64,000 nt of DNA from an uncultured Sulfitobacter sp. (GCF_947502895.1 NZ_CANNBM010000001.1:372001-436000), one strand, 5' to 3'; positions 9,314 to 18,157 are shown, numbered from the stretch's first letter. Numbers and translations: made by a program. Notes: generated by a model not told the origin, from the letters alone.

Positions 9314-9622
9314 ATGCTCGAACTCCGCCCCAACTGTGAAATGTGTGACTGTGACCTGCCCGCTAACAGCACACAGGCCCGCATATGCAGCTATGAGTGT
9401 ACCTTCTGCGCAGATTGCGTGGACACGGTCCTGCGCGATGTCTGCCCCAACTGTGGCGGCGGTTTTGTGCCGCGCCCAGTGCGCCCCGCAACCGCGCACC
9501 GCGACGGCACAGGCCTGCGCCACCATCCCGCAGGTACCAAACGCCGTAATCTGAAATGGACCACCGCAGATATCACCGCCTTTGTCGCAAAGCGACGCCA
9601 TCTCCCCCCAACGGAGCGTTAG
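9314..9622 (+). CDS. DUF1272 zinc-ribbon protein
   Basis: A 102-residue protein of unknown function. It begins with the family signature MLELRPNCEMCD and has paired cysteines C-E-M-C-D-C, C...C-T-F-C-A-D-C and C-P-N-C, which would hold one or two zinc ions, as in a small treble-clef or RING-like fold. The start at 9314 is chosen because family members begin at MLELRPNCE. The basic C-terminal tail (GTKRRNLKW onward) is longer than the minimal domain. Its stop overlaps the convergent pseudogene end by 4 bp. Confidence 0.85.
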   Translation: MLELRPNCEMCDCDLPANSTQARICSYECTFCADCVDTVLRDVCPNCGGGFVPRPVRPATAHRDGTGLRHHPAGTKRRNLKWTTADITAFVAKRRHLPPTER

Positions 9623-10138
9623 TCCGCCTGATACGTCCGCTGAAAGGCCCGCACTGCGCGGCAATTGGTCAGATGGTGCACATCAGGATCATCACTGGCG
9701 GGTGCACGGTAGGCGGCCAGCTGTGCAGGCCCGTCCAGATGGTCGCCCCATATCGATTTCAAAAACAAAGCTGTATTTTTTCAAATCACCGGACACAACC
9801 CGCAAGCCTTTCCTTATGTGTCCTCCCACGCTGGCGGATCGTTCTTTTCATCGCCCGCCAGAAGCGTAAAGACACCGGAAAACCCAACCGGATCAAGATA
9901 TCAGCACGGTTGATGCGGTTGGGGAATGTGGCAGCGATTGTCCCGTCAATGACCCATCGCTCCTGCGCACTGACCGCTGCCACAATCCCCGGCTTCTCGG
10001 CCTCCAGTCGTCGCGTCCAATCCCGCGTCCAGAACACCCGATCCGGATGATAGACGCAAAGACCTATGCGCTCCCCAGCCCCCGCACCAACCTGAATTTG
10101 CCCGATCCTGCATCCCCGGCAATCATCACACGCCGCAC
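9619..10138 (-). pseudogene. Decayed P-loop kinase-like (FlaR/adenylate-kinase-like) gene
   Basis: Three reading frames on the minus strand join into one recognisable protein. A GGAGGGG ribosome site precedes GTG 10138, which opens VRRVMIAGDAGSGKFRL and stops at a TAG after about 24 codons. The next frame (about 10067-9786) reads ERIGLCVYHPDRVFWTRDW through KRTIRQRGRTHKERLAG. A third frame (about 9778-9619) supplies SIWGDHLDGP and the end VRAFQRTYQAD. The first shift is explained by one missing G in a G-run near 10080. The Walker A Ser/Thr is Phe (GSGKF), so the loss of function is not only a frameshift. Confidence 0.8.
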
Positions 10139-10227
10139 GCCAGCCCCTCCGAATTCTTTATTTTTCCCTTAAACTCAATCCCACCCTATCCACAGGCACG
10201 GACAGGTCAGAACATGCATTCCAAACG

Positions 10228-10256
10228 CAAAAAGCCGCGCAATGATGCGCGGCTTT
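10228..10256 (-). terminator. Terminator of rpmG
   Basis: The ten-base stem AAAGCCGCGC/GCGCGGCTTT (10231-10240 and 10247-10256) encloses a six-base loop and is followed, on the minus strand, by a T-rich run. It lies 24 bp beyond the rpmG stop and is a classic factor-independent terminator. Confidence 0.88.
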
Positions 10257-10279
10257 CAAAGCGTCGAGGGACAGCGATC

Positions 10280-10447
10280 TTACTTGATCTTGCCTTCTTT
10301 GTATTCCACGTGCTTGCGCGCAACGGGGTCATATTTCCGGATGACCATCTTCTCGGTCATGGTGCGCGCGTTCTTTTTGGTGACGTAGAAGTGGCCTGTG
10401 CCCGCGGACGAGTTCAGACGGATCTTGATCGTGGTTGGCTTAGCCAT
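10280..10447 (-). CDS. rpmG: 50S ribosomal protein L33
   Basis: A 55-residue ribosomal protein L33. It begins [18 protein letters not shown] and ends [12 protein letters not shown], the proteobacterial form that lacks the Cys-X-X-Cys zinc pairs found in zinc-binding paralogues. It is therefore the C-minus type, which does not need zinc. ATG 10447 is the family start and has GGAGAAT upstream. The gene lies downstream of rnpB on the same strand and has its own terminator. Confidence 0.95.
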   Translation of the reverse strand: MAKPTTIKIRLNSSAGTGHFYVTKKNARTMTEKMVIRKYDPVARKHVEYKEGKIK

Positions 10448-10570
10448 TTGATATTCTCCTGTGCGGCGCGGCAGACCCATTGATCTGTGCGCATAATCTC
10501 TAGGCTTCGGCTTCTACCCTCGCCAGCACCCGAGTCAACCCCGTATCGCTCCTCAGGAGCCACAGGAGAC

Positions 10571-10611
10571 GGAAAATTCGAATTTTCCGCAGCGGAATTT
10601 TCGAAAATTCC
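10571..10611. repeat. Two adjacent perfect 18-bp palindromes
   Basis: GGAAAATTCGAATTTTCC (10571-10588) and GGAATTTTCGAAAATTCC (10594-10611) are each perfectly self-complementary and are separated by five bases. They lie between the 3' end of rnpB and the start of rpmG. Each can fold into a hairpin in RNA or serve as a dyad protein site. The AT-rich sequence contrasts strongly with its surroundings. I do not recognise a named element. Confidence 0.9.
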
Positions 10612-10631
10612 GGTCAGCCAATAAAACCTAT

Positions 10632-11050
10632 GCGCGGAAGGCCTATAAGCCGGATTCTGTCCCGAAGGTTGCCCCTCATGGATGACCATTCCTCTGACCA
10701 CGCCGTTACCGACGCAGCTACAGCCGCCAACCCGGACCTGCTGGAGCAAAAGAAGCTCCGCCGCCTTGCCCCGAAAGGCACAGACAGCACGCGGTCCCTA
10801 TTTGGCGTTGCTCCCGGTGGGGCTTGCCATGCCGCCGCTGTTGCCAGCCGCGCGGTGGGCTCTTACCCCACCGTTTCACCCTTACCTGCCGACACTCCAA
10901 AGCAAGCAATGGAACGACAGGCGGTTTATTTTCTGTGGCGCTTTCCGTCGGGTTGCCCCGCCCGGGCGTTACCCGGCACCGTTTCTTTTTGGAGTCCGGA
11001 CTTTCCTCCCCGTCGGTTGCCCAACAAAGCGGCCATCCAGCCTTCCGCGC
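10632..11050 (-). ncRNA. rnpB: RNase P RNA (type A)
   Basis: The catalytic RNA of RNase P, which trims the 5' ends of tRNA precursors. On the minus strand the conserved GAGGAAAGTCCGGACTCC block lies near 11000, and ACAGAATCCGGCTTATAGGCC closes the 3' end. The termini pair as helix P1 (GCGCGGAAGG at 11050-11041 with its complement at about 10632-10641). Its length of about 419 nt is normal for the type-A RNA. The ends are set from P1 pairing and may be off by a few bases. Open frames across it on either strand are not genes. Confidence 0.95.
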
Positions 11051-11083
11051 AAGGGTGCGCCTATCCTGCCGATAGCACGAAGG

Positions 11084-11746
11084 TCAAGTCCACATCGCGG
11101 TGTGTCCAAGCGGCGTGTAGTCATCCGCACACAATGGCCCCTGCGCAGAAGGCCGGTACCGCAGGCGTACTGCTGCAAGCAATGCTGCATCGTCCGTTGG
11201 CGCCGTGTACCCCGCGTTACGCGCCACGGATCTGAAGCTGTCAAAATCAGGGGATTGAGGACCAGCATCACACCCCGCCAAGCCTGCCAGCCCCTGACGC
11301 GCCAAGCGCGCCCAATCAAAATACGGACCGGGGTCAGACTTGCGGCCGGGGGCCATGTCGGAATGTCCAATCACCCCTTGAGGCGCAATTCGCCACCGCG
11401 CCATGATTCCCTGCAAAAGCAGTTCAAGCGCATCCATCTGTGGGGCAGAAAACGGGTGGTTGCCGCGGTTATCAAGCTCGATCCCGATTGAGCGTGAATT
11501 GATATCATCAAGCCCGCACCATTCTCCCGCGCCCGCGTGCCACGCGCGCGCATCTTCCTCCACCATCTGGGTAACGCGGCCTTGCGCGTCTATCAGATAA
11601 TGGGCCGAGACTTCGGCAGCAGGGTCGCACAAGCGGTCCAGAGCCGCTTCAGCACTCTCCATAGCGGTGTAGTGAATGACAATCAGGGACGGCAGCAAGC
11701 CATCCCTGCGCGGGCCGCAGTTTGGCGAGGGACGCCACAGCACCAC
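11084..11746 (-). CDS. N-acetylmuramoyl-L-alanine amidase (Amidase_2)
   Basis: Zinc amidase that cleaves the amide between MurNAc and the stem peptide. The zinc ligands are visible in VIHYTAM (His), GHSDMAPGRKSDPGP (His and Asp), with the supporting WHAGAGEW motif between them. At about 220 residues it resembles AmpD/AmiD-type enzymes of cell-wall recycling. No signal peptide is evident, which favours a cytoplasmic AmpD-like role. The GTG at 11746 is chosen because the upstream lipoprotein ends at 11757 and AAGGCG precedes it; the next GTG (11743) is an alternative. Confidence 0.87.
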   Translation of the reverse strand: MVLWRPSPNCGPRRDGLLPSLIVIHYTAMESAEAALDRLCDPAAEVSAHYLIDAQGRVTQMVEEDARAWHAGAGEWCGLDDINSRSIGIELDNRGNHPFSAPQMDALELLLQGIMARWRIAPQGVIGHSDMAPGRKSDPGPYFDWARLARQGLAGLAGCDAGPQSPDFDSFRSVARNAGYTAPTDDAALLAAVRLRYRPSAQGPLCADDYTPLGHTAMWT

Positions 11747-11756
11747 GCGGCGCGCC

Positions 11757-12500
11757 TTAGCCGCCCGTAGTGCGGTAGACTGCCGGATCCCACATGCATG
11801 CGTAGCCGTCACCGTCGGGGTCCATGCCCTTGCGGTCACGCTGCGGCCCACCCGCTGCAAGAAAATCGGCCTGCGCCTGATCCATGAAGCGATAGTTGCC
11901 ACAACTGCGACGATAGCGGTTTTTGGCGTTAAACTTGCTACGCTTATACAGCTTGGTGCCAACAGGATGGGTCGTGGACAAGGCATAGGCCACGATATTG
12001 GGGCCTGTCTCGGTCCGCTCGGGCAGTGCCTGCGGCTGGATCACCTGATACTGCGCACGGTTGGCCGCGATCCGCGCCGCATCGCTTTCAATGCTGCGCT
12101 GGTTTGATACCGCATCAAAGTTGTTTTCCTGACTAATCCCCGTGGCGCTGTTAATCACAGCAGGTGCGGGGTTGGACGGGCTCGCCTCGAGCGGGGGCAC
12201 ACCAGAGTTATTGGCCGCTGCCGCAAGCCGCTCTGCATCCGCTGTGGGGCTGGTCTGCGCCAGAATAGCGGTAGTTTGCGCTGCTGTATCCGCGGCGGAT
12301 CCCGCAGGTGGCAAGGGCTGTGCGTTGACAGCGGGCGCAGCAGGTACATTGCCCGTCAGGACGGCATCACGATTGGCGCGCTGCGCATCGAACGTCTGGT
12401 CGAACCCTACGCCAAACCGGCTGTCTTCAGGGGCTGCGGGCTGACACGCCGCAACAGCGGCAAGGGCGCACGCGCCCAGCACAAATCGAACACTCATCAT
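11757..12500 (-). CDS. Lipoprotein with a C-terminal Excalibur-like calcium motif
   Basis: A 247-residue lipoprotein. The signal peptide runs to the lipobox AAVAACQ. A long Ala/Pro/Ser-rich linker (about 20-170) precedes a compact end that contains CGNYRFMDQAQADFLAAGGP and DPDGDGYACMWDP. The DxDxDGxxC motif is that of Excalibur domains, which are thought to bind calcium at the cell surface. It lies 10 bp upstream of the amidase, so the pair may act together on the envelope. The start is the first of two consecutive ATGs. Confidence 0.8.
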   Translation of the reverse strand: MMSVRFVLGACALAAVAACQPAAPEDSRFGVGFDQTFDAQRANRDAVLTGNVPAAPAVNAQPLPPAGSAADTAAQTTAILAQTSPTADAERLAAAANNSGVPPLEASPSNPAPAVINSATGISQENNFDAVSNQRSIESDAARIAANRAQYQVIQPQALPERTETGPNIVAYALSTTHPVGTKLYKRSKFNAKNRYRRSCGNYRFMDQAQADFLAAGGPQRDRKGMDPDGDGYACMWDPAVYRTTGG

Positions 12501-12538
12501 CTCAAAAGCCTGCATTATTCATTACGCGTTGGGGGCGT

Positions 12539-14029
12539 TTACCACCATTTGTCCGGTTTGGCTACAAAACCCGCGCTCCGCTCCAGCGCATAGGCGGAAG
12601 ATAGCAGATCGCCCTCTTCCCACGGGCGCCCGATCAGCTGAAGACCCAGCGGCAGTCCCTGCGCATCCGTGCCGGTCGGCACCGCGATCCCTGGCAGGCC
12701 AGCAAGGTTTACTGTCACGGTGAATACATCGTTGAGATACATCTGGATCGGGTCCGCATCTGTCATCTCGCCCAGACCAAAGGCCGCCGATGGGGTCGCA
12801 GGGGTCAGGATACAATCGATCCCTGCTGCGAACACATCGTCAAAGTCTTTCTTGATCAACGTACGCACACGGCGGGCGCGATTGTAATATGCATCATAAA
12901 AGCCCGCTGACAGCACATAGGTTCCGACCATAACGCGGCGCTGCACCTCTGGCCCGAACCCTTCGGCTCGGGTTTTCTCGTACATTTCGGTGATGCCATC
13001 GCCTGCGTCCAGTTTGGCGCGGTGACCATAACGCACTCCGTCATAACGTGCGAGGTTCGATGACGCCTCCGCAGGGGCGATCACGTAATAAGCGGGCAAG
13101 GCGTATTTGGTATGCGGCAGCGAGATATCGACAATCTCGGCACCTGCGTCCTTGAGCATGGCTGTGCCCTCTTCCCACAGCTTTTCAATCTCGGCAGGCA
13201 TCCCGTCCATGCGGTACTCGCGCGGAATACCGATTTTCTTGCCGCGCATGTCACCCGTCAGTGCCGCCTCGAAATCCGGCACAGCCAGATTGGCCGATGT
13301 GCTGTCCTTGGCGTCATAGCTGCTCATCGCGCCCAGCATAATCGCCGCGTCGCGCACGGATTTGGTCATCGGTCCCGCTTGGTCGAGGCTGGAGGCAAAG
13401 GCCACCACCCCCCAGCGCGAACAACGGCCATAGGTCGGTTTGATCCCCACAATACCCGTCAGCACCGCAGGTTGGCGGATCGAGCCGCCCGTATCCGTCC
13501 CTGTCGCCGCCAGACACAGATCAGCCGCCACCGCAGCCGCGGACCCACCCGACGAGCCGCCGGGCGTCAGAGGTGCGTCATCCCCCGCGCGACGCCACGG
13601 GTTGACCGCATTGCCGTAGACAGAAGTCTCGTTTGACGACCCCATGGCAAATTCGTCCATGTTCAGCTTGCCCAGCATCACAGCACCCGCATCCGCAAGG
13701 TTCTGGCTGACAGTAGATTCGTATTCGGGCTTGAACCCTTCGAGAATCCGCGAGGCTGCCTGTGTCGGCACACCCTTGGTGGCAAAAAGGTCTTTGATCC
13801 CGATGGGCAAGCCGCACATGGCGGGTGCCTCTTCGCTGCCTTTCAGGCGCTCATCGGCCTTGCCTGCCCGCTCCATCGCCAGTTCGGGCGTGTGGTGGAC
13901 AAAAGCGTTGAGCGCCCCTGCACCCTCGATCGCCGTCAGGCAAGCCTCGGTCAATTCCTTGGAGGTCGTCTCGCCTTTGCGCAGCGCATCGCGGGCTTCT
14001 GCCAGACCCAGTTTGTTCAGATCAGTCAT
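12539..14029 (-). CDS. gatA: Asp/Glu-tRNA amidotransferase subunit A
   Basis: Glutaminase subunit of GatCAB, which turns misacylated Glu-tRNA(Gln) or Asp-tRNA(Asn) into the correct amide form. The amidase-signature triad is intact: Lys79 (GIKD), Ser159 (GGSSGGS) and Ser183 (GGSIRQP). The 496 residues match the family. It lies 83 bp after gatC. The third subunit, gatB, is not in this window, which is common in this group. Confidence 0.96.
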   Translation of the reverse strand: MTDLNKLGLAEARDALRKGETTSKELTEACLTAIEGAGALNAFVHHTPELAMERAGKADERLKGSEEAPAMCGLPIGIKDLFATKGVPTQAASRILEGFKPEYESTVSQNLADAGAVMLGKLNMDEFAMGSSNETSVYGNAVNPWRRAGDDAPLTPGGSSGGSAAAVAADLCLAATGTDTGGSIRQPAVLTGIVGIKPTYGRCSRWGVVAFASSLDQAGPMTKSVRDAAIMLGAMSSYDAKDSTSANLAVPDFEAALTGDMRGKKIGIPREYRMDGMPAEIEKLWEEGTAMLKDAGAEIVDISLPHTKYALPAYYVIAPAEASSNLARYDGVRYGHRAKLDAGDGITEMYEKTRAEGFGPEVQRRVMVGTYVLSAGFYDAYYNRARRVRTLIKKDFDDVFAAGIDCILTPATPSAAFGLGEMTDADPIQMYLNDVFTVTVNLAGLPGIAVPTGTDAQGLPLGLQLIGRPWEEGDLLSSAYALERSAGFVAKPDKWW

Positions 14030-14112
14030 GTCAAAATCTCTCCGATTTTTAGGGCGGGCAGTGCCCGTCTATGGCCGAAACTACCCGTCACGGGCAATCT
14101 CAAGGCCGCTGT

Positions 14113-14400
14113 TTATTCAACCACCTTGGGTACTGCGAAAAATCCCTCACGCGCGTCGGGCGCGTTTTTCAAAATCGCCTCCTGCTGGTCACCATCCGCC
14201 ACCACATCCGCGCGGCGGATCAGGTTTTGCGGGGTCACAGAGGTCATCGGCTCCACGCCTTCAATGTCCACTTCGCCCAGTTGCTCGATGAACCCGAGGA
14301 TCGTGTTGAATTCGGCTGCCAGTGCGGGCAACGCTTCGGGTTCAACTTTGATACGGGCCAGTTTTGCCACCCGCGCGGCTGTGCTTTCATCAATAGACAT
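14113..14400 (-). CDS. gatC: Asp/Glu-tRNA amidotransferase subunit C
   Basis: The 95-residue small subunit that holds GatA and GatB together. It shows the family pattern VAKLARIKVEPEAL, then FNTILGFIEQLGEVDIEGVEPM and a late RRADVVADG segment. It begins with ATG at 14400, upstream of gatA on the same strand, and is probably co-transcribed with it. Confidence 0.94.
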   Translation of the reverse strand: MSIDESTAARVAKLARIKVEPEALPALAAEFNTILGFIEQLGEVDIEGVEPMTSVTPQNLIRRADVVADGDQQEAILKNAPDAREGFFAVPKVVE

Positions 14401-14563
14401 GACTGTTCCTCATCTGCTTATCCGTCCTCTACCGCCCCCGCGCGATGCAAGCAAGCCATCGGCAGCAGCGCAGCGCCCACCAACGCGCAAAACTTGGCCC
14501 CCGCTCTCGCTATCCGGGGCATTGACGCTAAACTACGCACAAACAACCAGCAGGAGAAATCGC

Positions 14564-15262
14564 ATGAACATCATTTGGCTAGGCCACGGCTCGTTCCGTA
14601 TCGAGATCGAAGATCAGGTTGTTCTGGTAGACCCGTGGCTGAACGGAAACCCCATGCTGCCCGAAGACCAGCACGCAGCCGCAACCAAGGGCGCCACGCA
14701 TATTCTGGTCACACACGGCCATTTTGACCACATCGCAGATGTAGTTGAAATTTCCAAAAGCACTGGAGCGCCGGTATCGGGCATGTACGAACTGGCCCTG
14801 CACCTGCACGGCGAAGGCGCTGTAGAGGGCAATGCCTTTAACATGGGCGGGACAATATCTATCGGCGACAAAGTGCGGGCCAGCATGGTACCTGCCTCCC
14901 ACTCCTCTGCGGCAGAAGTAGACGGCGTGCGGCGGTATATGGGCAACGAATCCGGTTTCGTGCTCAAAGGCGAGGGCCGCACGATCTATATCAGCGGCGA
15001 TACGGGACTGATGGCCGATATGACGTGGATCGGGGATTACCATAAGCCCGATATCGGCATCCTGTCGGCAGGAGGGCATTTTACGATGGATATGGACATG
15101 GCCGCCTACGCCGCGCGCACCTATTTTGATTTCAAAGTGGTCATCCCCTGCCACTACCGCACCTTCGACGCGCTGGAGCAATCAGCCCAAGCCCTCGTAA
15201 ATGGTGTACTTCCCGGCACCTCGGTAATCGAGCCTGAGGTGATGCAGCCAATCTCGCTCTAG
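14564..15262 (+). CDS. UPF0173 metal-dependent hydrolase
   Basis: A 232-residue metallo-beta-lactamase-fold protein of the UPF0173 (YtkL) group. It shows VDPWLNGNP, the metal motif HGHFDH (THGHFDHIAD), PASHSS and ISGDTGLM. The substrate of this subgroup is not established. ATG 14564 is preceded by AGGAGAAA and starts the family's MNIIWLGHGSF; the frame runs open far upstream only because it crosses the reverse-strand gatC/gatA genes. The stop overlaps the convergent tadA stop by 4 bp. Confidence 0.88.
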   Translation: MNIIWLGHGSFRIEIEDQVVLVDPWLNGNPMLPEDQHAAATKGATHILVTHGHFDHIADVVEISKSTGAPVSGMYELALHLHGEGAVEGNAFNMGGTISIGDKVRASMVPASHSSAAEVDGVRRYMGNESGFVLKGEGRTIYISGDTGLMADMTWIGDYHKPDIGILSAGGHFTMDMDMAAYAARTYFDFKVVIPCHYRTFDALEQSAQALVNGVLPGTSVIEPEVMQPISL

Positions 15263-15723
15263 CGCGTCGCAGCGTCGCGGCGGGCTGAAAAGAACTCTGT
15301 CAGCAGTGCTGCGGCCTCGCGTTCGGCAATGCCGTCAAACACTTCGGGCGCGTGGTGGCATTGCGGATGCGCAAACACCCGCGCCCCCTGCGCCACACCA
15401 CCCGATTTCGGGTCCGCCGCGCCGTAATAGAGCCGCCCGATACGCGCTGCCGAAATAGCGCCCGCACACATCGCACAAGGCTCCAGCGTGACGTAGAGCG
15501 CGCAACCCGACAGCCGCTCCGCTCCGAGATGCGCACAGGCTCCGCGAATGGCCAGCACCTCTGCATGGGCAGTTGGATCATTGTCCGCCCGCGTGCGATT
15601 GCCACCGCTGCCGATCACCTCGCCATGCGGTGACACCACCACAGCGCCCACAGGCACTTCGCCCCGCGCCGCAGCCTTGCGGGCCTCCTCCAGCGCCAAT
15701 TCCATAAACGATCTAAATGCCAT
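15259..15723 (-). CDS. tadA: tRNA adenosine(34) deaminase
   Basis: Essential zinc deaminase that makes inosine at the wobble base of tRNA(Arg-ACG). Zinc ligands are His53 with catalytic Glu55 (AHAEV) and Cys83/Cys86 (PCAMC). The 154 residues fit the bacterial enzyme. ATG 15723 is preferred; an internal ATG six codons later (MELALEEA) would also leave the fold intact. It is transcribed away from rluB across a 63-bp gap. Confidence 0.93.
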   Translation of the reverse strand: MAFRSFMELALEEARKAAARGEVPVGAVVVSPHGEVIGSGGNRTRADNDPTAHAEVLAIRGACAHLGAERLSGCALYVTLEPCAMCAGAISAARIGRLYYGAADPKSGGVAQGARVFAHPQCHHAPEVFDGIAEREAAALLTEFFSARRDAATR

Positions 15724-15786
15724 GCCCCTAGATGCGGGCAAAACGCGTCCTTTCGCAAGTGGAACGCTTGCGCTATGGCATGACAC

Positions 15787-16848
15787 ATGACTAATACACC
15801 TCCCTCCTCCGCCGCGCCTAAGGGCGATCGAATCGCCAAAACCCTCAGCCGTGCAGGTGTCGCCAGCAGGCGAGAGGCAGAGCGGATGATCGAGGCAGGC
15901 CGCGTGTCGGTGAACGGCGCGGTCATCACTTCGCCCGCGCTCAACGTTACGTCCGCCGACCGTATCACTGTTGATGGCAAGCCCGTAGGCCAGCCAGAAC
16001 CAGCGCGCCTTTGGCTCTATCACAAGCCAACAGGCCTGGTCACAACCGACAGCGACGAAAAAGGCCGCGAGACGATATATGACGCGCTGCCAGATGACAT
16101 GCCCCGCGTGATGAGCGTGGGACGGCTTGATCTCAACTCCGAAGGTTTGCTGCTGCTCACCAACGATGGCGGTATCAAACGGATGCTAGAGCTGCCTTCA
16201 ACAGGCTGGCTGCGCCGGTACCGCGTGCGCGTGAACGGGCGACCGACAGACGAAGATCTGGAGCCTTTGCGCAAGGGCATCATCGCCGAGGGCGAGCCGT
16301 TTCAGCCGATGGACGTGGTCCTCGACCGCCAGAAAGGCGCGAACGCGTGGCTGACAGTAGGTCTGCGTGAAGGCAAAAACCGCGAAATCCGCCGCGCGAT
16401 GGACGAGATAGGCCTGAGCGTAAACCGCTTGATCCGCGTCAGCTATGGCCCGTTCCAGCTGGGTGATCTGAAACCGGGCGCGGTCGAGGAAGTACGCCGC
16501 AAGGTGCTGCGCGACCAGCTCGGCCCCGATGCAGAAGACCTGCTGGGCGCTGCTCCTGCGGCCCCTACGGAAGTCAAACGCAGCTTCAAACGGCGCACTG
16601 TGCAAAAAAAGGGCGAATTCGGCGGCCGCGGCCAGCCTGGCTTCCCCAAAGCGCCAGAAGAAATGGCGCCACCACACTCCAAGCGCGCCAAATCATTCAA
16701 AGCGTCCCGCCCCGACAAAGCCACCCGTGAGAAAAACGCACGTGACGCAGCCCGCGCCGAGGGTGGCCCTGCAAAGCCCCGCGTGTTCAAAAGCGCGGCC
16801 GCCAAAGCGCGCCCACCCTCTGGGGGCAAACCAACCCGCCGCCGTTAA
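15787..16848 (+). CDS. rluB: rRNA pseudouridine synthase, RsuA/RluB family, with a long basic tail
   Basis: It has an S4 RNA-binding domain (about 12-60, GVASRREAERMIEAGRVSVNG) and then the RsuA-type catalytic domain. The active-site Asp lies in VGRLDLNSEGLLLLT. Further motifs are GKNREIRRAM and LIRVSYGPF. RluB isomerises U2605 (E. coli numbering) of 23S rRNA. The last 100 or so of 353 residues are disordered and rich in Lys, Arg, Ala and Pro, a frequent addition in alphaproteobacteria. RluE/RsuA-type specificity cannot be fully excluded. Confidence 0.9.
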   Translation: MTNTPPSSAAPKGDRIAKTLSRAGVASRREAERMIEAGRVSVNGAVITSPALNVTSADRITVDGKPVGQPEPARLWLYHKPTGLVTTDSDEKGRETIYDALPDDMPRVMSVGRLDLNSEGLLLLTNDGGIKRMLELPSTGWLRRYRVRVNGRPTDEDLEPLRKGIIAEGEPFQPMDVVLDRQKGANAWLTVGLREGKNREIRRAMDEIGLSVNRLIRVSYGPFQLGDLKPGAVEEVRRKVLRDQLGPDAEDLLGAAPAAPTEVKRSFKRRTVQKKGEFGGRGQPGFPKAPEEMAPPHSKRAKSFKASRPDKATREKNARDAARAEGGPAKPRVFKSAAAKARPPSGGKPTRRR

Positions 16849-16872
16849 CGTCCAAAAACGGGCCTGCGCCTG

Positions 16873-17010
16873 CTAAACATAGACAAATGCTCCGAACAGC
16901 AGCGCAAGGCATCCTGCCCAAAACAGCAACCATAGCTTGGCACGGCGCTTTGCCTTGTTGGATTTCGTCGCAGCAGGCTTGGGCTTGTCTCTCAGATGAC
17001 GTTGTTGCAA
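16873..17010 (-). CDS. Predicted 45-aa single-span membrane protein (TTG start)
   Basis: A small frame on the minus strand between rluB and the TerC gene. It begins at TTG 17010, seven bases after GAAGAGG. The product has a basic N-terminal half with many Lys, Arg and Pro, then one hydrophobic helix beginning KLWLLFWAGC and ending GAFVYV. The basic-then-hydrophobic layout fits an inner-membrane peptide with its N-terminus inside. An in-frame stop lies just upstream of the TTG. I do not recognise a family, and the unusual start codon keeps confidence moderate. Confidence 0.45.
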   Translation of the reverse strand: MQQRHLRDKPKPAATKSNKAKRRAKLWLLFWAGCLALLFGAFVYV

Positions 17011-17169
17011 TTCTTGGCCTCTTCGTTCTCACGTGTTTTTCGAAACCTAATAAGAACGCTGCGTCATTCGGCAGGGTCAAATATTCCCCGCTTTCCCCCT
17101 GCAGCTCAATTCACATTACAGACAAGCTGCGCTAAGCCGTTCGCACAACAATAACCAGGAAACTCTCCA

Positions 17170-18000
17170 ATGGCCGATCTGCTGACAATCGAAAATCTGG
17201 GCAACCTCATCATGCTGTGTTTTTTGCAGGCGGTGCTGGGGTTCGACAATCTGCTCTATATCTCTATCGAGAGCCAGCGCGCGCCCGTGGCCCAACAGGC
17301 GGCTGTGCGTAAATGGGGTATCATCCTTGCGGTGGCCCTGCGGGTGATCTTGTTGTTTGTTATGATCCGCGCCATTGATGCCATGGCCGAGCCGTTCTTT
17401 ATCATGAACTGGGAAGGCGTGATCACAGGCGGCGTGAACTTTGCCACACTGGTGTTCATCATCGGTGGTGCATTCATCATGTACACGGCGGTGAAGGAAA
17501 TCGGCCACATGCTCTCGGTCGAGCATCTCGGCACCGATATCGAGGGCAAGTCGGGCAAGTCTGCGGCCAAGGTCGTGGGCCTTATCGTGCTGATGAACCT
17601 CATCTTCTCGTTTGATTCCGTGCTGTCGGCACTGGCCATTACCGATGTTTTCCCCATCCTTGCCTTTGCGATTATCCTATCGGGCATCGCGATGCTGGTG
17701 CTGGCCGAGCGGGTCACGCAGTTTCTGGAAGCCAACCGCATGTATGAGGTTCTGGGCCTGTTTATCTTGTTGATCGTGGGCATCGTTTTGCTGGGCGAAG
17801 CGGGCCAGGCCGCAGCACATGCAATGCATGATCCTGATCTGGCGCTGCGCTTCTTCGGCTACGAAGTCATCCCGATGTCCAAAACCACCTTCTATTTCAG
17901 CGTCTTGGTCTTGGTCGCAGTTGAGATTATCCAGTCGGGCTATACCCGCAAACTCAACGCAGAGCGCCGCACAGGCCGCCGCGGCGGCACGCAGCACTAG
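17170..18000 (+). CDS. TerC-family integral membrane protein
   Basis: A 276-residue membrane protein of the TerC family with about seven to eight helices. Two repeated acidic membrane motifs are visible: GFDNLLYISIES near residue 25 and FSFDSVLSALAIT near 145. TerC relatives have been linked to tellurite resistance and, in several bacteria, to Mn2+ export and metalation of secreted enzymes. It opens a co-directional run with XpaC and TelA homologues, which matches the wider association of TerC with Ter-type stress systems. Confidence 0.9.
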   Translation: MADLLTIENLGNLIMLCFLQAVLGFDNLLYISIESQRAPVAQQAAVRKWGIILAVALRVILLFVMIRAIDAMAEPFFIMNWEGVITGGVNFATLVFIIGGAFIMYTAVKEIGHMLSVEHLGTDIEGKSGKSAAKVVGLIVLMNLIFSFDSVLSALAITDVFPILAFAIILSGIAMLVLAERVTQFLEANRMYEVLGLFILLIVGIVLLGEAGQAAAHAMHDPDLALRFFGYEVIPMSKTTFYFSVLVLVAVEIIQSGYTRKLNAERRTGRRGGTQH

Positions 18001-18067
18001 AACTCGGACCGCGCGCTGCTTATGATAGGATGAAAGCGGCGCGGATGCGGCGCAAGTCGGGGGACCC

Positions 18068-18157
18068 ATGGGACCAAAACCATTTCAAAAAGGCGCCTAT
18101 ATTGCGCTGATTGTGCTCTTGTTCGGGGTCAGTTCCGGCTGGCTGGGGGGCCTTTAA
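18068..18157 (+). CDS. Predicted 29-aa membrane peptide
   Basis: A short frame between the TerC and XpaC genes. ATG 18068 is preceded by GGGGGA at good spacing. The product is MGPKPFQKG followed by a single hydrophobic helix (AYIALIVLLFGVSSGWLGGL). Its stop ends two bases before the XpaC start, the tight spacing seen elsewhere in this operon, which supports translation. I do not recognise it; it could be a small partner of XpaC or TelA, or a coupling leader. Confidence 0.55.
   Translation: MGPKPFQKGAYIALIVLLFGVSSGWLGGL

Noticed and set aside
10630..11490. Long plus-strand open frames over and beyond the rnpB region
   Set aside because: They cross the RNase P RNA and the amidase gene on the other strand; conserved RNA and protein motifs explain the DNA.
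13892..14563. Upstream extension of the UPF0173 frame to 456 codons
   Set aside because: It runs through gatA and gatC on the other strand; the family start and ribosome site are at 14564.
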